The notes: generated by a model not told the origin, from the letters alone. Positions 26,526 to 34,947 are shown, counted from the first letter of the stretch. The stretch: 38,541 bases of DNA from Rubrivivax sp. (GCA_021298085.1 JAJTDE010000027.1:1-38541), one strand, 5' to 3'. Translations and numbers: made by a program.

Positions 26526-26918
26526 ATGAGCAAGACCGTCCTGACCGTTGAAGACCAGCCCGACATCCGCCGCCTGATCCGCATGACACTGGAGTTCAAG
26601 GGCTACCAGGTGGTTGAGGCCGGCAGCGGGACTGAAGGGCTCGAGGCGGCTCGGCGCCACCGGCCTGACCTGATCCTGCTCGACAAGATGATGCCCGGCA
26701 TGGACGGCCTGACCGTCTCGCGCACCCTGGCAGCAGACCCCACGCTGGCCAGCATTCCGCGGGTGATGCTGTCGGCGCTGGGCATGGCCGAAGACCGCAA
26801 GACCGGGTTGGAGGCCGGTGTGGTGGCCTACCTGGTCAAACCCTTCAGCCCGATGGAGTTGCTCAACCTGGTGGACCGACTCACAGCGGCGCCCGCCACA
26901 CCAGCCAGCGTGGCGTAG
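26526..26918 (+). CDS. Stand-alone response-regulator receiver protein
   Basis: A 130-residue CheY-like receiver with no output domain. The acidic pocket is in VEDQPDIRR (Glu9, Asp10), the phospho-acceptor is Asp53 in LILLDKMMPGMDG, and the conserved Lys105 is in YLVKPFSP. It begins 42 nt after the PAS kinase with AAGGAA upstream, so the two are almost certainly a cognate pair. With no DNA-binding domain, it must act through protein contacts or pass phosphate onward. Confidence 0.93.
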   Translation: MSKTVLTVEDQPDIRRLIRMTLEFKGYQVVEAGSGTEGLEAARRHRPDLILLDKMMPGMDGLTVSRTLAADPTLASIPRVMLSALGMAEDRKTGLEAGVVAYLVKPFSPMELLNLVDRLTAAPATPASVA

Positions 26919-26962
26919 GGCCTGTCGATGTGGCTGGCTCAGGTGCACGGCAAGACCCGGGC

Positions 26963-27124
26963 ATGAAAGTTCTGCTTCTACTGGCCAGCCACGTGGCCAC
27001 ACTGGCCATCGGCTTTGCGCTGGGCATCTACGCGCTGCACTGGGGCGAAGGCCGGGTGTCGGTGAGCGCCCAGGCCATCAGCCTGGACGGCCAGCTCGCC
27101 CCCGGGCCCGACTACAAGCTGTGA
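26963..27124 (+). pseudogene. Truncated DM13-domain gene remnant
   Basis: The 53-codon frame joins two separate parts of a DM13-domain protein. The first is the membrane anchor MKVLLLLASHVATLAIGFAL-GIYAL. It runs without linker into the domain core LHWGEGRVSVSAQAISLDGQ and LAPGPDYKL, then stops at TGA where family members go on with the rest of the domain. DM13 is a predicted electron-transfer domain with a near-invariant cysteine in the missing part. The join implies an in-frame internal deletion plus loss of the 3' part. No sequence resembling the rest is seen in the following 175 bp. It could still be translated as a small membrane peptide. Confidence 0.65.
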
Positions 27125-27300
27125 CGGGAGGGGTGGGCTGCAAGGACCAGCGCCAGCCCGATGCCACCGGCCAGGCCCTCGCTGCGACCCTGCGCGAGGA
27201 ACGACCGAAGAACCGGCACCGCATGATCTCTCCGCCCGACACATGACGGCTGCGAAGGCAAGTGCACGCGCAACGGTTTCTCGTGAGGCCAGCCCGTCAA

Positions 27301-27837
27301 TCATGCTCCGCGGTCATTCGCGCCTTCCTGGCGCTTGCGTGCCGCCACGTAGACGAACACCACACCCAGGGCCAGCATCGCGGATGTCGAGGGCTCGGGA
27401 ACCGACAGAACGACGTTGACCGTATCCTTGTCGCTATTGAGAGGCCAACCAGCAGGGCCCGGGACCTTGATCGTCGAGTAAACCGTCTGACCAGCGGGCA
27501 CATCGATCGTGACTGACTTACCACCGAGTGAGCTCGGCATGGTTACTGTGGCTTGTCCATCGGTGGCCGTGTTGTTGGTGGCTTTCACCGTGAGCTCGCC
27601 TTGCTTTGCCAGTCCGGCGAAGGTGACCTCGTTTTGGGGTGTGGCGACAGACCAGATCTCCGTCGGGTCATCGAACAGAAACATCTCAGGGGTGATACGC
27701 AGATCCGTGACCAAGCCCCAGAACGTGGTAGCCAATGCGTTCAGGGGCGCCGCCAATGCCGCAACCACAGGCAGCAATCTCAGAAGCCGGCCGAGCTTGG
27801 TTGAGAGCTGCTGATGAGGTGAGTGTGTGTGCGACAT
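27301..27837 (-). CDS. PEP-CTERM sorting-signal protein
   Basis: A 178-residue exported protein of unknown function. An N-terminal signal peptide (LGRLLRLLPVVAALAAPLNA, about residues 14-33) and the C-terminal tripartite PEP-CTERM signal are both visible: VPEPSTSAMLALGVVFVYVA, then the basic end RKRQEG. Such proteins are recognised by exosortase A in exopolysaccharide-producing Gram-negative bacteria. The mature part is Thr/Val-rich and beta-like. No exosortase is in the window. I start at ATG 27837, with GAAAGG upstream, rather than the longer frame to 27894. The 366 bp beyond its start (27838-28204) hold nothing I can support. Confidence 0.85.
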   Translation of the reverse strand: MSHTHSPHQQLSTKLGRLLRLLPVVAALAAPLNALATTFWGLVTDLRITPEMFLFDDPTEIWSVATPQNEVTFAGLAKQGELTVKATNNTATDGQATVTMPSSLGGKSVTIDVPAGQTVYSTIKVPGPAGWPLNSDKDTVNVVLSVPEPSTSAMLALGVVFVYVAARKRQEGANDRGA

Positions 27838-28204
27838 GGGGTGCGACCTTTCAAGCGAAACGAACTCGACCGACACCGTGAGTACAAGTGTCAATAGAGA
27901 CTGTCTGCGTCACGCACGATGGCGTCAATGTCCACAAGCGTACGCAATTGCGCTGGATCAATTCGCGAGCCATTCGCGTTGAAAGGCCGACGCATCACAC
28001 CATTGGGAACCCGAGCCGAAGGATTTCAAACGCCTTCAGCGTGGCTCTGCAGAAGGCAGCGCCTTCAGGCCGAGTCGGCTGACGCCAGAAGTACGCCACC
28101 AAGCTCAGCTCATCCACGGGTATGGCCGTCGAGTCGGCAGGTCTTGCGACCGTACACCGGTCGCAACCTGTGCCTGCCTGCATCTCAGAGGCAGCGACGT
28201 CGTA

Positions 28205-28290
28205 GCCCGTCTCGCGCGCCAGACTCCTGGGCGGCGGTTCGGGATCGGGCCCGAGGTGTGTGAGGATCTTCGCCATTGCCTGTCGCTCCA
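28205..28290 (-). mobile_element. IS91-family transposase C-terminal remnant, copy 1
   Basis: Leftward translation gives AMAKILTHLGPDPEPPPRSL, which matches the extreme C-terminus of zinc-ribbon IS91-family transposases (consensus around VIxKILTHLGLxxxPPPRxxA). No other transposase part is attached, so only a fragment remains. A second copy with the same orientation is at 30820-31225, beyond the redox gene block. Confidence 0.6.
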
Positions 28291-28306
28291 GAATGGACAA
28301 AGGAAC

Positions 28307-28354
28307 TTCAAAGGCCCTGGGCAATGACCAAGGCGAGCGTTCGACGGCCTGAAG
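28307..28354 (+). repeat. 48-bp direct repeat, left copy
   Basis: This sequence matches 30752-30799 at 44 of 48 positions in the same orientation. It lies immediately inside the IS91-type remnant on the left of the secreted protein-cytochrome-dehydrogenase block. It may be the end of an IS or a recombination footprint. Confidence 0.85.
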
Positions 28355-28385
28355 CCTTGGCGAGCCGGCTCATGCCCGCCCGAGA

Positions 28386-28904
28386 TCAGGGCGCCGCCAC
28401 CTTGAACTCACTGACTGCGCTGACAAACCGGCCTTGCACAGGCGGGCTGCCCATGTTGGTGGTGATGCTGGCGGACAGGCTCTGCACCCCCGACGTGGCG
28501 AATTTCACCGAGAAAACGCCGTTGCCCACGACGCGCCCGAAGTTAACGATGAAGGACTTGGGCGAGATCGTTGCGCCAGGGTCCGTGGCAGCCAACGTCA
28601 CGGTGTAGGAGCCCTGGTCAAACCCGCAGCTGACGCGGATGCTTCCTGGCACCGCAGCGCCAGGCGCTACGGGCTTGGGCTCGGCGCTGCTGGGTGCAGG
28701 TGCTGCTGGACAAGCGGCGAGCCCTGCCTCAACGTAGACAAAGTTCTGGCCATAGCCCTGCGCCGCGCACAGGCCCAGCGCGAGCCCCACAGTCACTCTC
28801 AAAGTCACCCGGCCCCAAGGGCGGGCTGAGGCGATGACCAACGGCGGCAAGCGTTCGCAGCCAGATACGCGCACCCTGTTGTAACGGGTTGGCCTTGCGG
28901 CCAT
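28386..28904 (-). CDS. Secreted hypothetical protein
   Basis: A 172-residue product that I do not recognise. A hydrophobic export segment VTLRVTVGLALGLCAAQGYG precedes the mature part, which has a Pro/Ala linker and then a beta-rich domain (FDQGSYTVTLAATDPGATIS, FSVKFATSGVQSLSASITTN). ATG 28904 is preferred because AAAGGG stands 6 nt before it, though its N-region is long; an internal GTG near the hydrophobic segment is possible. It begins just 7 nt beyond the cytochrome c stop and reads the same way, so it is likely the third gene of that operon and works in the periplasm. Confidence 0.65.
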   Translation of the reverse strand: MAARPTRYNRVRVSGCERLPPLVIASARPWGRVTLRVTVGLALGLCAAQGYGQNFVYVEAGLAACPAAPAPSSAEPKPVAPGAAVPGSIRVSCGFDQGSYTVTLAATDPGATISPKSFIVNFGRVVGNGVFSVKFATSGVQSLSASITTNMGSPPVQGRFVSAVSEFKVAAP

Positions 28905-28911
28905 GCACCCT

Positions 28912-29241
28912 TTACTTGGCTTCACCCGGCTTGACCGACAGGATGTATTTCGCCAAGGCCTTCGATTCGGCGACGGTCACCTGCGGCTGGGGCGGCATCA
29001 CATCTTGGCCCCAAACCCCGGTACCGCCCTTGCGGATCTTGACGGCGAGCTTGTCCGCGGCATCTTTCTGATCGGCGTACTTGGCGGCGATCTGTTGGAA
29101 ACTGGGCCCGTACTTGCGCTTGTCGACGAAGTGGCATGCTGAGCAGTTTTTCTTGACGGCGAGGTCCTGATCCGCATGGACGGGCGCTGAAGCAGCCCCT
29201 AACAAGCCGACCACGGCCAAGCATTGAAGCGCAATTCGCAT
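28912..29241 (-). CDS. Class I cytochrome c (c551/c552 type)
   Basis: A 109-residue periplasmic electron carrier. The signal peptide is about residues 1-23 (ending SAPVHA). The heme site CSACH has Cys33, Cys36 and axial His37, and Met82 in VMPPQP is the likely sixth ligand, within GGTGVWGQDVMPPQPQVT typical of c551/c552. The GGAGAAGC ribosome site supports ATG 29241 rather than the longer frame to 29295. It lies directly downstream of the PQQ-type dehydrogenase and is the natural electron acceptor for it (inference). Confidence 0.93.
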   Translation of the reverse strand: MRIALQCLAVVGLLGAASAPVHADQDLAVKKNCSACHFVDKRKYGPSFQQIAAKYADQKDAADKLAVKIRKGGTGVWGQDVMPPQPQVTVAESKALAKYILSVKPGEAK

Positions 29242-29272
29242 CGGCGGCTTCTCCTTCTGGTGCTGAACTGAA

Positions 29273-29317
29273 GGCCAACGCGCCGCCCGGGCCACTGGGG
29301 CGGGCTGCGCGTTGGCC
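29273..29317 (-). promoter_or_regulatory. Intercistronic hairpin, dehydrogenase to cytochrome c
   Basis: GGCCAACGCGC (29273-29283) pairs perfectly with GCGCGTTGGCC (29307-29317), and four more inner pairs can form. It begins 8 nt after the dehydrogenase stop. No T-run follows on the minus strand, so it more likely sets mRNA processing or relative expression than full termination. Confidence 0.55.
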
Positions 29318-29325
29318 GCGGCGGT

Positions 29326-30588
29326 TTACTCCGGCTTCACGCGGATGATCTTGCCCTGGTCTTCCAGCGCGACGAACAGGTCGCCATCGGGCCCGAGTTC
29401 ACAGGCGCGGAAGCGGCCAGCCACGGTCGGCCAGGGGAAGTCCTTCTTGGTGGCTGTCATGCCATCGGCGCTGATCTTCAGCAGGTCCAAGCGGTTGCCC
29501 ACCGGCGTGCCGTGGATGCCAATGCCGGCATAGCCCACCACCATCTGGCCGTTCCAGTCCTTCCACTTGGCACCCGAAAGGAAGGCATTGCAGAACATCC
29601 CCTGCGACAAGCCGTTGTTGTTGAACGCCGGCTTCATCGCCTTGGGGTAGGTCTTCAGGTCGGTCATCGGCATGTAGGCCGCGCGCTTCTTGGGCTCCAT
29701 CGCGCCCATCTGGTTGGGCGAGTAGCCACAGTAGTCGTCCGGGCAGTCCTTGCGGCCCGCCATGTTCGGGCGCGGGTCCCAGCCGGCATTGCCGCCGTTG
29801 GTCAGCGCGGTGACTTCGTCGCTGTGCCAGGGGCCGTTCTCGGCAGTGAACGGGCGGTTGTCGCTCGGCCGGAAGGCGATGCCTTGCGGATTACGGTGGC
29901 CGTAGGTGAAGACGCGCGGGTCAAAGCCGGTGGGCGGCTTGTTGTCTGGTGCAGCCTTGCCGTCACGGTCCACGCGCAAGACTTTGCCGCCGATGTAGGT
30001 CGGGCTTTGCGGTGCGATGCCCAGGTGGTTGTCGCCCGTGGTCACGTAGAGGAGGCCGTCGGCCGGGCCAAAGCGGATGCGGCCACCGTTGTGCGCGCCG
30101 GGGCCGCCGAAGGGGTGCTTGGTGGCCTTGGGCTTGTAGCCGATGTCACCGACGATGTCGGTACGGTCGGAGACAGCCGTCATTGCGTCGTTGAGCTTGA
30201 AGCGCATCACCCGGTTGCCCAATTTGCCGCCCAGGTTGGAACTGGAGTACACGTAGATGAAGCGGTTGCTGGCGAACTGCGGGTCGATCGCCACGCCCAT
30301 CATCCCGGCCTGCCCGTCGCAGAAGAGGTCCGCGCTGGCTGAGGAATAGCCCGCCGTGGTGCCAACGCCATGCAGCTTGTTGATGGTGCCCGAAGCCAGC
30401 CGAACCGAGAGGCCCTTGCACTTCTCGGTGAAGAACATGGTGCCGTCCTTCATGAAGGCCATATCCCATGGCGACTCGATCTTGTCGACAAAGTCTGCGG
30501 TGGTGACGGTGGGAGCAGCCGCCAGCGCGCTGCCCGAGACCGCCATGCCCAATGCGGCGGCCCAGATAACTTTCAACTTGTGCTTCAT
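29326..30588 (-). CDS. PQQ-dependent sugar dehydrogenase family protein
   Basis: A periplasmic six-bladed propeller enzyme of the soluble glucose dehydrogenase/Gdh-YliI family, which oxidises sugars or aldoses with PQQ. The 420-residue protein has a signal peptide (residues about 1-23, ending SGSALA). Family motifs are ESPWDMAFMKDGTMFFTEK, GAHNGGRIRFGPADGLLYVT, GDNHLG, VFTYGHRNPQGIAF and the C-terminal GPDGDLFVALEDQGKIIRV. The His in GAHNGG corresponds to the catalytic base of the family. Insertions with extra Cys (CKG, CPDDYCG) are unlike the classic Acinetobacter enzyme. No PQQ biosynthesis genes are in the window. It leads the operon with cytochrome c. Confidence 0.9.
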   Translation of the reverse strand: MKHKLKVIWAAALGMAVSGSALAAAPTVTTADFVDKIESPWDMAFMKDGTMFFTEKCKGLSVRLASGTINKLHGVGTTAGYSSASADLFCDGQAGMMGVAIDPQFASNRFIYVYSSSNLGGKLGNRVMRFKLNDAMTAVSDRTDIVGDIGYKPKATKHPFGGPGAHNGGRIRFGPADGLLYVTTGDNHLGIAPQSPTYIGGKVLRVDRDGKAAPDNKPPTGFDPRVFTYGHRNPQGIAFRPSDNRPFTAENGPWHSDEVTALTNGGNAGWDPRPNMAGRKDCPDDYCGYSPNQMGAMEPKKRAAYMPMTDLKTYPKAMKPAFNNNGLSQGMFCNAFLSGAKWKDWNGQMVVGYAGIGIHGTPVGNRLDLLKISADGMTATKKDFPWPTVAGRFRACELGPDGDLFVALEDQGKIIRVKPE

Positions 30589-30751
30589 GTCTCATGCTCC
30601 GGTAGTGGATGAATCGGCGGCACTTGTTCTTCAATCGGTGTGGCCGCCGGCAAGCCCTCCTGCCGTTGTTCATCTGCACGAGAGCACGCACTCGCGATGG
30701 GATACCAAACCCCCCCAGTCACGCACCCGTGGAAACCCTGAACATCGGGAA

Positions 30752-30799
30752 TTCAAAGGCCCTGGGCAAGGGCCAAGGCGCGCCTTCGACGGCCTGAAG
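30752..30799 (+). repeat. 48-bp direct repeat, right copy
   Basis: This is the partner of 28307-28354 (44 of 48 identical, same orientation). It lies upstream of the dehydrogenase start, just inside the larger IS91-type transposase remnant. Confidence 0.85.
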
Positions 30800-30819
30800 G
30801 ATCGGGATTGGACGCCCGT

Positions 30820-31225
30820 GCCGTCGCGTCCCGCTTCGCACGCCCGCCCTCGGGGTGGTGGCTGCCGATCCAAGCCCATGTGAGTCAGGATCTTCTCGAT
30901 CACCGGCCGCTAGCGGCTGGCCGGCCCCACTCTCGCGCGGCATCGCCGCCCCTGAGGGTGAGCACCTTCTGACCGGCGCGCGGGCCGAAGGCGATCCCGG
31001 GTGATGAGCGTCTGCAGCTGTGCGTGCAACTCGTCGTCGGTGGGCGCTTCCGCCTCAACAAAGGCCGGCACGCCACCGGCGTCGCACCGCTACACGCCGT
31101 CAAGCACCAGGTCATGTGAAAGTATGTTGAGGTTGGCGGCGGAGCCAAAGCGCTGGATCGGCGTGACGGCGCCCCCGTGACCCGTTCCAGCTGCGCGGCC
31201 AGCAGCAAACGCAGCGTCGCCGGTG
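30820..31225 (-). pseudogene. IS91-family transposase pseudogene, copy 2
   Basis: Leftward reading gives consecutive pieces of a zinc-ribbon IS91-family transposase. They are LRLLLAAQLERVTG, then in another frame AVTPIQRFGSAANLNILSHD and LVLDGV-stop-RCDAGGVPAFVEAEAPTD (TAG at the usual Tyr), then DDELHAQLQTLITR. After a deletion and frame change comes IAFGPRAGQKVLTLRG, and after another deletion the C-terminus PVIEKILTHMGLDRQPPPRG. At least two large internal deletions, two frame changes and one stop make it inactive. Piece order matches intact family members, so this is one decayed copy. Its frame reads away from the ABC importer. Confidence 0.8.
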
Positions 31226-31402
31226 TCGGCGGCCGTGGAGGCGCCGAGGCTGCCAGACTGTGGAGCAGGCATGGGTGCGCGGCGTGCGGGTTCGTGGTGC
31301 AGCCCCGATCGTAGGGTCTCGCGCGGGCCGCTACAGTCACGCTGCGCCGTCATGGGCAAGCCGTGTCGCAGCGCCTGCCCCTCACATTCCAGGAGACGAC
31401 CG

Positions 31403-32431
31403 ATGACCCTTTCCCGCAGACACCTGCTGGCCGCCTCGGGCGCCGCCCTGGCCTGGCCGGACTTGGCCCTGGCCCAGCTCGAAAAGCCCAAGCTCACCAT
31501 CGCCGTGGGCGGCAAGAACCTGCTGTACTACCTGCCGCTCACGATTGCCGAGCAGAAGGGCTACTTCAAGGCCGAGGGGCTGGACGTGACGATCGTCGAC
31601 TTCGCCGGCGGCGCGCGCGCACTGCAGGCCGTGGTGGGCGGCAGCGCCGATGTCGTCTCGGGTGCCTTCGAGCACACCGTGAACATGCAGCACAAGGGCC
31701 AGCGCATGCGCGCCTTCGCGCTACAGGGCCGCGCGCCGCAGATCGTGCTGGGCGTGAGCCCCAAGACGATGGCTAACTACAAGACGCCGGCGGACTTGAA
31801 GGGCAAGAAGATCGGCGTGACCGCGCCGGGCTCCTCCACCAACGTGATGGTGAACTTCATCCTCGCCAAGGCCGGCCTCAAGCCCAGCGACGTGAGCATC
31901 ATTGGCGTGGGAGCCGCCCAAGGTGCGGTGGCAGCCATGCGCTCCGGGCAGATCGATGCCATCAGCAACCTGGACCCCGTCATCACGCTGCTGCAGCGCT
32001 CGGGCGACCTCAGGATCGTAGCGGACACGCGCGTCGTGGCCGAGGCCGACAAGGTCTTCGGCGGCCCGATGCCCGCGGGCTGCTTCTACGCGCCCCAGAC
32101 CTTCATCGACAAGCACCCGGTCACCACGCAGGCGCTCACGAACGCCCTCGTGCGCGCCAACAAGTGGATCCAGGCCGCCGGCCCGAGCGACATCATCACC
32201 GCCGTGCCCGAGAGCTTCTTGCTCGGCGACCGCGCCGTCTACATCGACGCCTTCCTGGCCGCCAAGGGTGCGCTCTCGCCCGACGGCATGATCCCCGAGA
32301 AGGGCGCCGAGACGGCCTTCCGGGCGCTGGCCAGCGTCGATGCAGAGATCGCCAAGGCCAAGCTCGACCTGATGGCCGTCTACACCAACGACTTCGTGAA
32401 GAAGGCCAACGCGAAGTACCCCAAGGGCTGA
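31403..32431 (+). CDS. ABC transporter substrate-binding protein (nitrate/sulfonate/taurine type)
   Basis: A periplasmic binding protein of the SsuA/TauA/NrtA-like family, 342 residues. The N-terminus has a twin-arginine pattern (LSRRHLL, Arg5-Arg6) followed by a hydrophobic stretch, so Tat export is possible. The domain opens with TIAVGGKNLLYYLPLTIAEQ and KGYFKAEGLDVTIVDFAGG, and has ADLKGKKIGVTAPGSSTNVM in the second lobe, all typical. AGGAGACGACC precedes the ATG at 31403; a longer frame to 31223 runs into the transposase remnant. The ligand is not known; no desulfonation or nitrate reduction genes are nearby. It is first of a three-gene importer. Confidence 0.9.
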   Translation: MTLSRRHLLAASGAALAWPDLALAQLEKPKLTIAVGGKNLLYYLPLTIAEQKGYFKAEGLDVTIVDFAGGARALQAVVGGSADVVSGAFEHTVNMQHKGQRMRAFALQGRAPQIVLGVSPKTMANYKTPADLKGKKIGVTAPGSSTNVMVNFILAKAGLKPSDVSIIGVGAAQGAVAAMRSGQIDAISNLDPVITLLQRSGDLRIVADTRVVAEADKVFGGPMPAGCFYAPQTFIDKHPVTTQALTNALVRANKWIQAAGPSDIITAVPESFLLGDRAVYIDAFLAAKGALSPDGMIPEKGAETAFRALASVDAEIAKAKLDLMAVYTNDFVKKANAKYPKG

Positions 32432-32462
32432 GCCCGCTGGCCCGCCCTGCACCCGCCTCGAC

Positions 32463-33278
32463 ATGACCGCTCCTGCTGCACTGCGCCTGCGCGACATCTC
32501 CTGCACCTTCATCAGCAAGGACGACCCCAGCCAGCGATACACCGCGGTGGCCGATGTGTCGCTGGATGTCGGCGCGGGCGAGTTCGTCTCGGTGGTGGGG
32601 CCCACGGGCTGCGGCAAGAGCACACTGCTGAACGTGGGAGCGGGGCTGCTCGTGCCCAGCACCGGCTCGGTGGAGGTGTTCGGCCAGCCGCTGTCGGGCA
32701 TCAATACACGTGCGGGTTACATGTTCCAGACCGAAAGCCTGATGCCCTGGCGCACGGCGCTCAGGAACGTGATGGCGGGGCTCGAGTTCCATGGCGTGCC
32801 CGCGCCCGAGGCGCGCGAGCAGGCCCTGGGCTGGCTCAAGCGCGTGGGGCTGGGGGGCTTCGGCGACCGCTACCCGCACCAGCTCTCCGGCGGCATGCGC
32901 AAGCGCACGAGCCTGGCGCAGACGCTGGCCCTCGACCCGGACATCATCCTGATGGACGAGCCTTTCTCGGCACTCGACATCCAGACGCGCCAGCTGATGG
33001 AAAACGAGGTGCTGGAGCTGTGGGCGCAGAAAAAGAAGGCCGTGCTATTCATCACGCACGACCTGGACGAGGCGATCGCCATGAGCGACCGCGTGGTGGT
33101 GCTCTCGGCAGGCCCGGCGAGCCACCCCATCGGCGAGTTCGCCATCGACCTGCCGCGCCCGCGCGACGTGGCCGAGGTGCGCACGGCCCCGCGCTTCGTC
33201 GAGCTGCACCAGGCCATCTGGGACGTGCTGCGCGAGGAAGTGCTCAAGGGCTATGCGCAGCAATTGAAGGCGGCCTGA
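32463..33278 (+). CDS. ABC transporter ATP-binding protein
   Basis: A 271-residue ATPase subunit of the nitrate/sulfonate/taurine group. Walker A is VVGPTGCGKST (residues 45-55), the Q-loop is in MFQTESLMPWRT, the signature is HQLSGGMRKRTSLAQTLALD, and Walker B with D-loop is IILMDEPFSALDIQTR. The switch His is in FITHDLDEAIAMSDR. The SGGMRKR form is common in this subfamily. It energises import by the neighbouring permease. Confidence 0.95.
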   Translation: MTAPAALRLRDISCTFISKDDPSQRYTAVADVSLDVGAGEFVSVVGPTGCGKSTLLNVGAGLLVPSTGSVEVFGQPLSGINTRAGYMFQTESLMPWRTALRNVMAGLEFHGVPAPEAREQALGWLKRVGLGGFGDRYPHQLSGGMRKRTSLAQTLALDPDIILMDEPFSALDIQTRQLMENEVLELWAQKKKAVLFITHDLDEAIAMSDRVVVLSAGPASHPIGEFAIDLPRPRDVAEVRTAPRFVELHQAIWDVLREEVLKGYAQQLKAA

Positions 33279-33294
33279 GGGAGGGCTTCGGACC

Positions 33295-34122
33295 ATGTGG
33301 CGACTGATCCGGCCCCGCCCCGGCAACCTGCGCATCTGGCAGGCGGGGCTGCTCGTGGCGATCTTTGCCTTCTGGCACGTGATGACGACACCCGGGCTCG
33401 TGCCGCCCTTCATGTTCGACAACGACCGCCAGGCCGCCTTCTTCTTCGGCGAGCCGGTGAAGATCACCTCGCGCATCTGGAACTGGTTCATCGTCGAGGC
33501 CGACATCTACCGGCACCTGGCGGTGACGCTGGCCGAGACGCTGCTGGCCTTCGGCATCGGGTCGGTGCTGGGGCTGGCTGCCGGCCTGTGGCTGGCGCTG
33601 CAGCCCATGGCCAGCGCGATCCTGGAGCCCTACATCAAGGCGCTCAATTCGATGCCGCGCATCATCCTGGCGCCCATCTTCGCGGTGTGGTTCGGCTTGG
33701 GGATCGCCTCGAAGGTGGCTCTCGGCGTCACGCTCGTCTTCTTCATCGTCTTCTTCAACGTCTACCAGGGCGTCAAGGAAGTGAGCCCGGTGGTGCTGGC
33801 CAACGCACGCATGCTCGGGGCGGATCGGCGCGCGCTGCTGCGCCACGTGTACCTGCCCAGCGCCACGAGCTGGGTTTTCTCGAGCCTGCACACGAGCGTG
33901 GGCCTGGCTTTCGTGGGCGCGGTGGTGGGCGAGTACCTGGGCTCCAGCCAGGGCGTGGGCTACCTCATCCTGCAGGCCGAGGGCACCTTCGACATCAACA
34001 CCGTCATGGCCGGCATCCTCGTGCTCACGGCCTTTGCGCTCGTGCTCGACGGCGCAGTGGGGCGCATCGAGCGCAAGCTCATGAAGTGGCAGCCGCGGGC
34101 GGGGGAGACGGAGAAGCTGTAG
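33295..34122 (+). CDS. ABC transporter permease (nitrate/sulfonate/taurine type)
   Basis: A 275-residue inner-membrane permease with about six membrane segments. The EAA motif that docks the ATPase is ANARMLGADRRALLRHVYLP (about residues 170-189). Other family features are HLAVTLAETLLAFGIGSVLG and ALNSMPRIILAPIFAVWFGL. It starts 16 nt after the ATPase gene. It ends in TAG. Its 3' end is almost fused to the 3' end of a decayed metal-transport gene on the other strand, which suggests a deletion brought the two loci together. Confidence 0.94.
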   Translation: MWRLIRPRPGNLRIWQAGLLVAIFAFWHVMTTPGLVPPFMFDNDRQAAFFFGEPVKITSRIWNWFIVEADIYRHLAVTLAETLLAFGIGSVLGLAAGLWLALQPMASAILEPYIKALNSMPRIILAPIFAVWFGLGIASKVALGVTLVFFIVFFNVYQGVKEVSPVVLANARMLGADRRALLRHVYLPSATSWVFSSLHTSVGLAFVGAVVGEYLGSSQGVGYLILQAEGTFDINTVMAGILVLTAFALVLDGAVGRIERKLMKWQPRAGETEKL

Positions 34123-34684
34123 CGCCCGGCCCGCCTGGGGCGGACAGGGCGTCGGAGTGCAGCGTGCCGCCCACTTGCGCACCGCCTTCCTCGGCGATGC
34201 GCTGCACGAGGCGTGGATCGCAGATGTTGTCCAGGAAGACGGCCTGCACCCGGTTGTCGCGGATCTGGCGCACCAGTCGCGCCACAGCAGTGGCAGAGGG
34301 CTTGCTGTCGGTGCTCCACCCTCGCAGCGCCAGGAAGTCCACGCCGTGGGAGGCGACGAAGTAGCCGAAGGCGTCGTGGCCGGTGATGACGCGCCGGCGC
34401 TGGGCAAAGGCCGTGACCAGGTTGGCGACGCAGCGCTGCGCATGCGCGAGGTCCTGCCAGGCGTGGGCGTCGGCTTCGTGCCCGACAAGCGCAGCCACGC
34501 TCAGCGGCGCCGGCAGGATCTCGCGAACCATGTCGGCAAGGATGGGAAAGCTTGCCACGAGCTGTGGTGACCCCGTGCGAGCAGCGGCGCAAGGGGCTGG
34601 GGTCAAGGCCTTGTCGGCCCGGGCGGCGGCCCAGGGCCAGGCAGCGCCGAGCCACAGCAGGTTACGTCGATCCAAGCGCTTCAT
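34079..34684 (-). pseudogene. Internally deleted zinc/manganese ABC substrate-binding gene
   Basis: An open 201-codon frame resembles ZnuA/TroA-like metal-binding proteins, which normally have about 300 residues. The start (LVASFPILADMVREI, LSVAALVGHEADAH) joins without a gap to a later segment (AWQDLAHAQRCVANL), and that joins to RRVITGHDAFGYFVASHGVD, so two internal stretches are missing though the frame is kept. Metal-ligand His positions are partly lost. The 3' part reaches LHSDALSAPGGPGAT and then runs into unrelated sequence overlapping the permease gene. ATG 34684 (KRLDRRNLL) is the likely original start. It is called a pseudogene because the fold cannot be complete. Confidence 0.75.
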
Positions 34685-34701
34685 GACAGAAGAGTTGTCC
34701 T

Positions 34702-34947
34702 TCATCTGGTCAGGTAGGCCGCGCCGCACACGAACACGAACACGAACACGATGCAGGGCCCCGAGGGCTGCTCGGCGTGGAAGTTCTATAGCAGGCCCAC
34801 GGCCATGAGCGGGCCCAACGCCTGGAAGGTGCCCACGAGATTGGCTACAGGCAGCACGAGCAGCAGCATGTGCGCGGCGGTGCCCTGACCGCCGACACTG
34901 CGAAGGAAACCGGGGTCGACGCTCTCCATGGCTAGCGGGCGCCACAT
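34702..34947 (-). pseudogene. Decayed metal ABC transporter permease fragment
   Basis: Leftward reading gives MESVDPGFLRSVGGQGTAAH, LVLPVANLVGTFQALGPLMA, VGLL-stop-NFHAEQPSGPCIV and CGAAYL. These are parts of a ZnuB/MntB-like permease, with the segment between the GLM-type and SFHAGLPSGP-type motifs deleted and a TAG at the join. The N-terminal two thirds are missing, replaced by an IS91-type fragment. It precedes the substrate-binding remnant in the same direction, so the two were once one operon. Confidence 0.7.
34729..34751. repeat. CACGAA hexamer repeat
   Basis: The unit CACGAA is repeated 3.8 times inside the decayed permease fragment, reading Val-Phe repeats in its frame. It is probably slippage in a gene no longer under selection. 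Confidence 0.85.

Noticed and set aside
34935..34947. Start of a new permease gene at the ATG 34947
   Set aside because: The ATG lies at the junction with the transposase fragment; homology begins only after it and the frame is broken by TAG.
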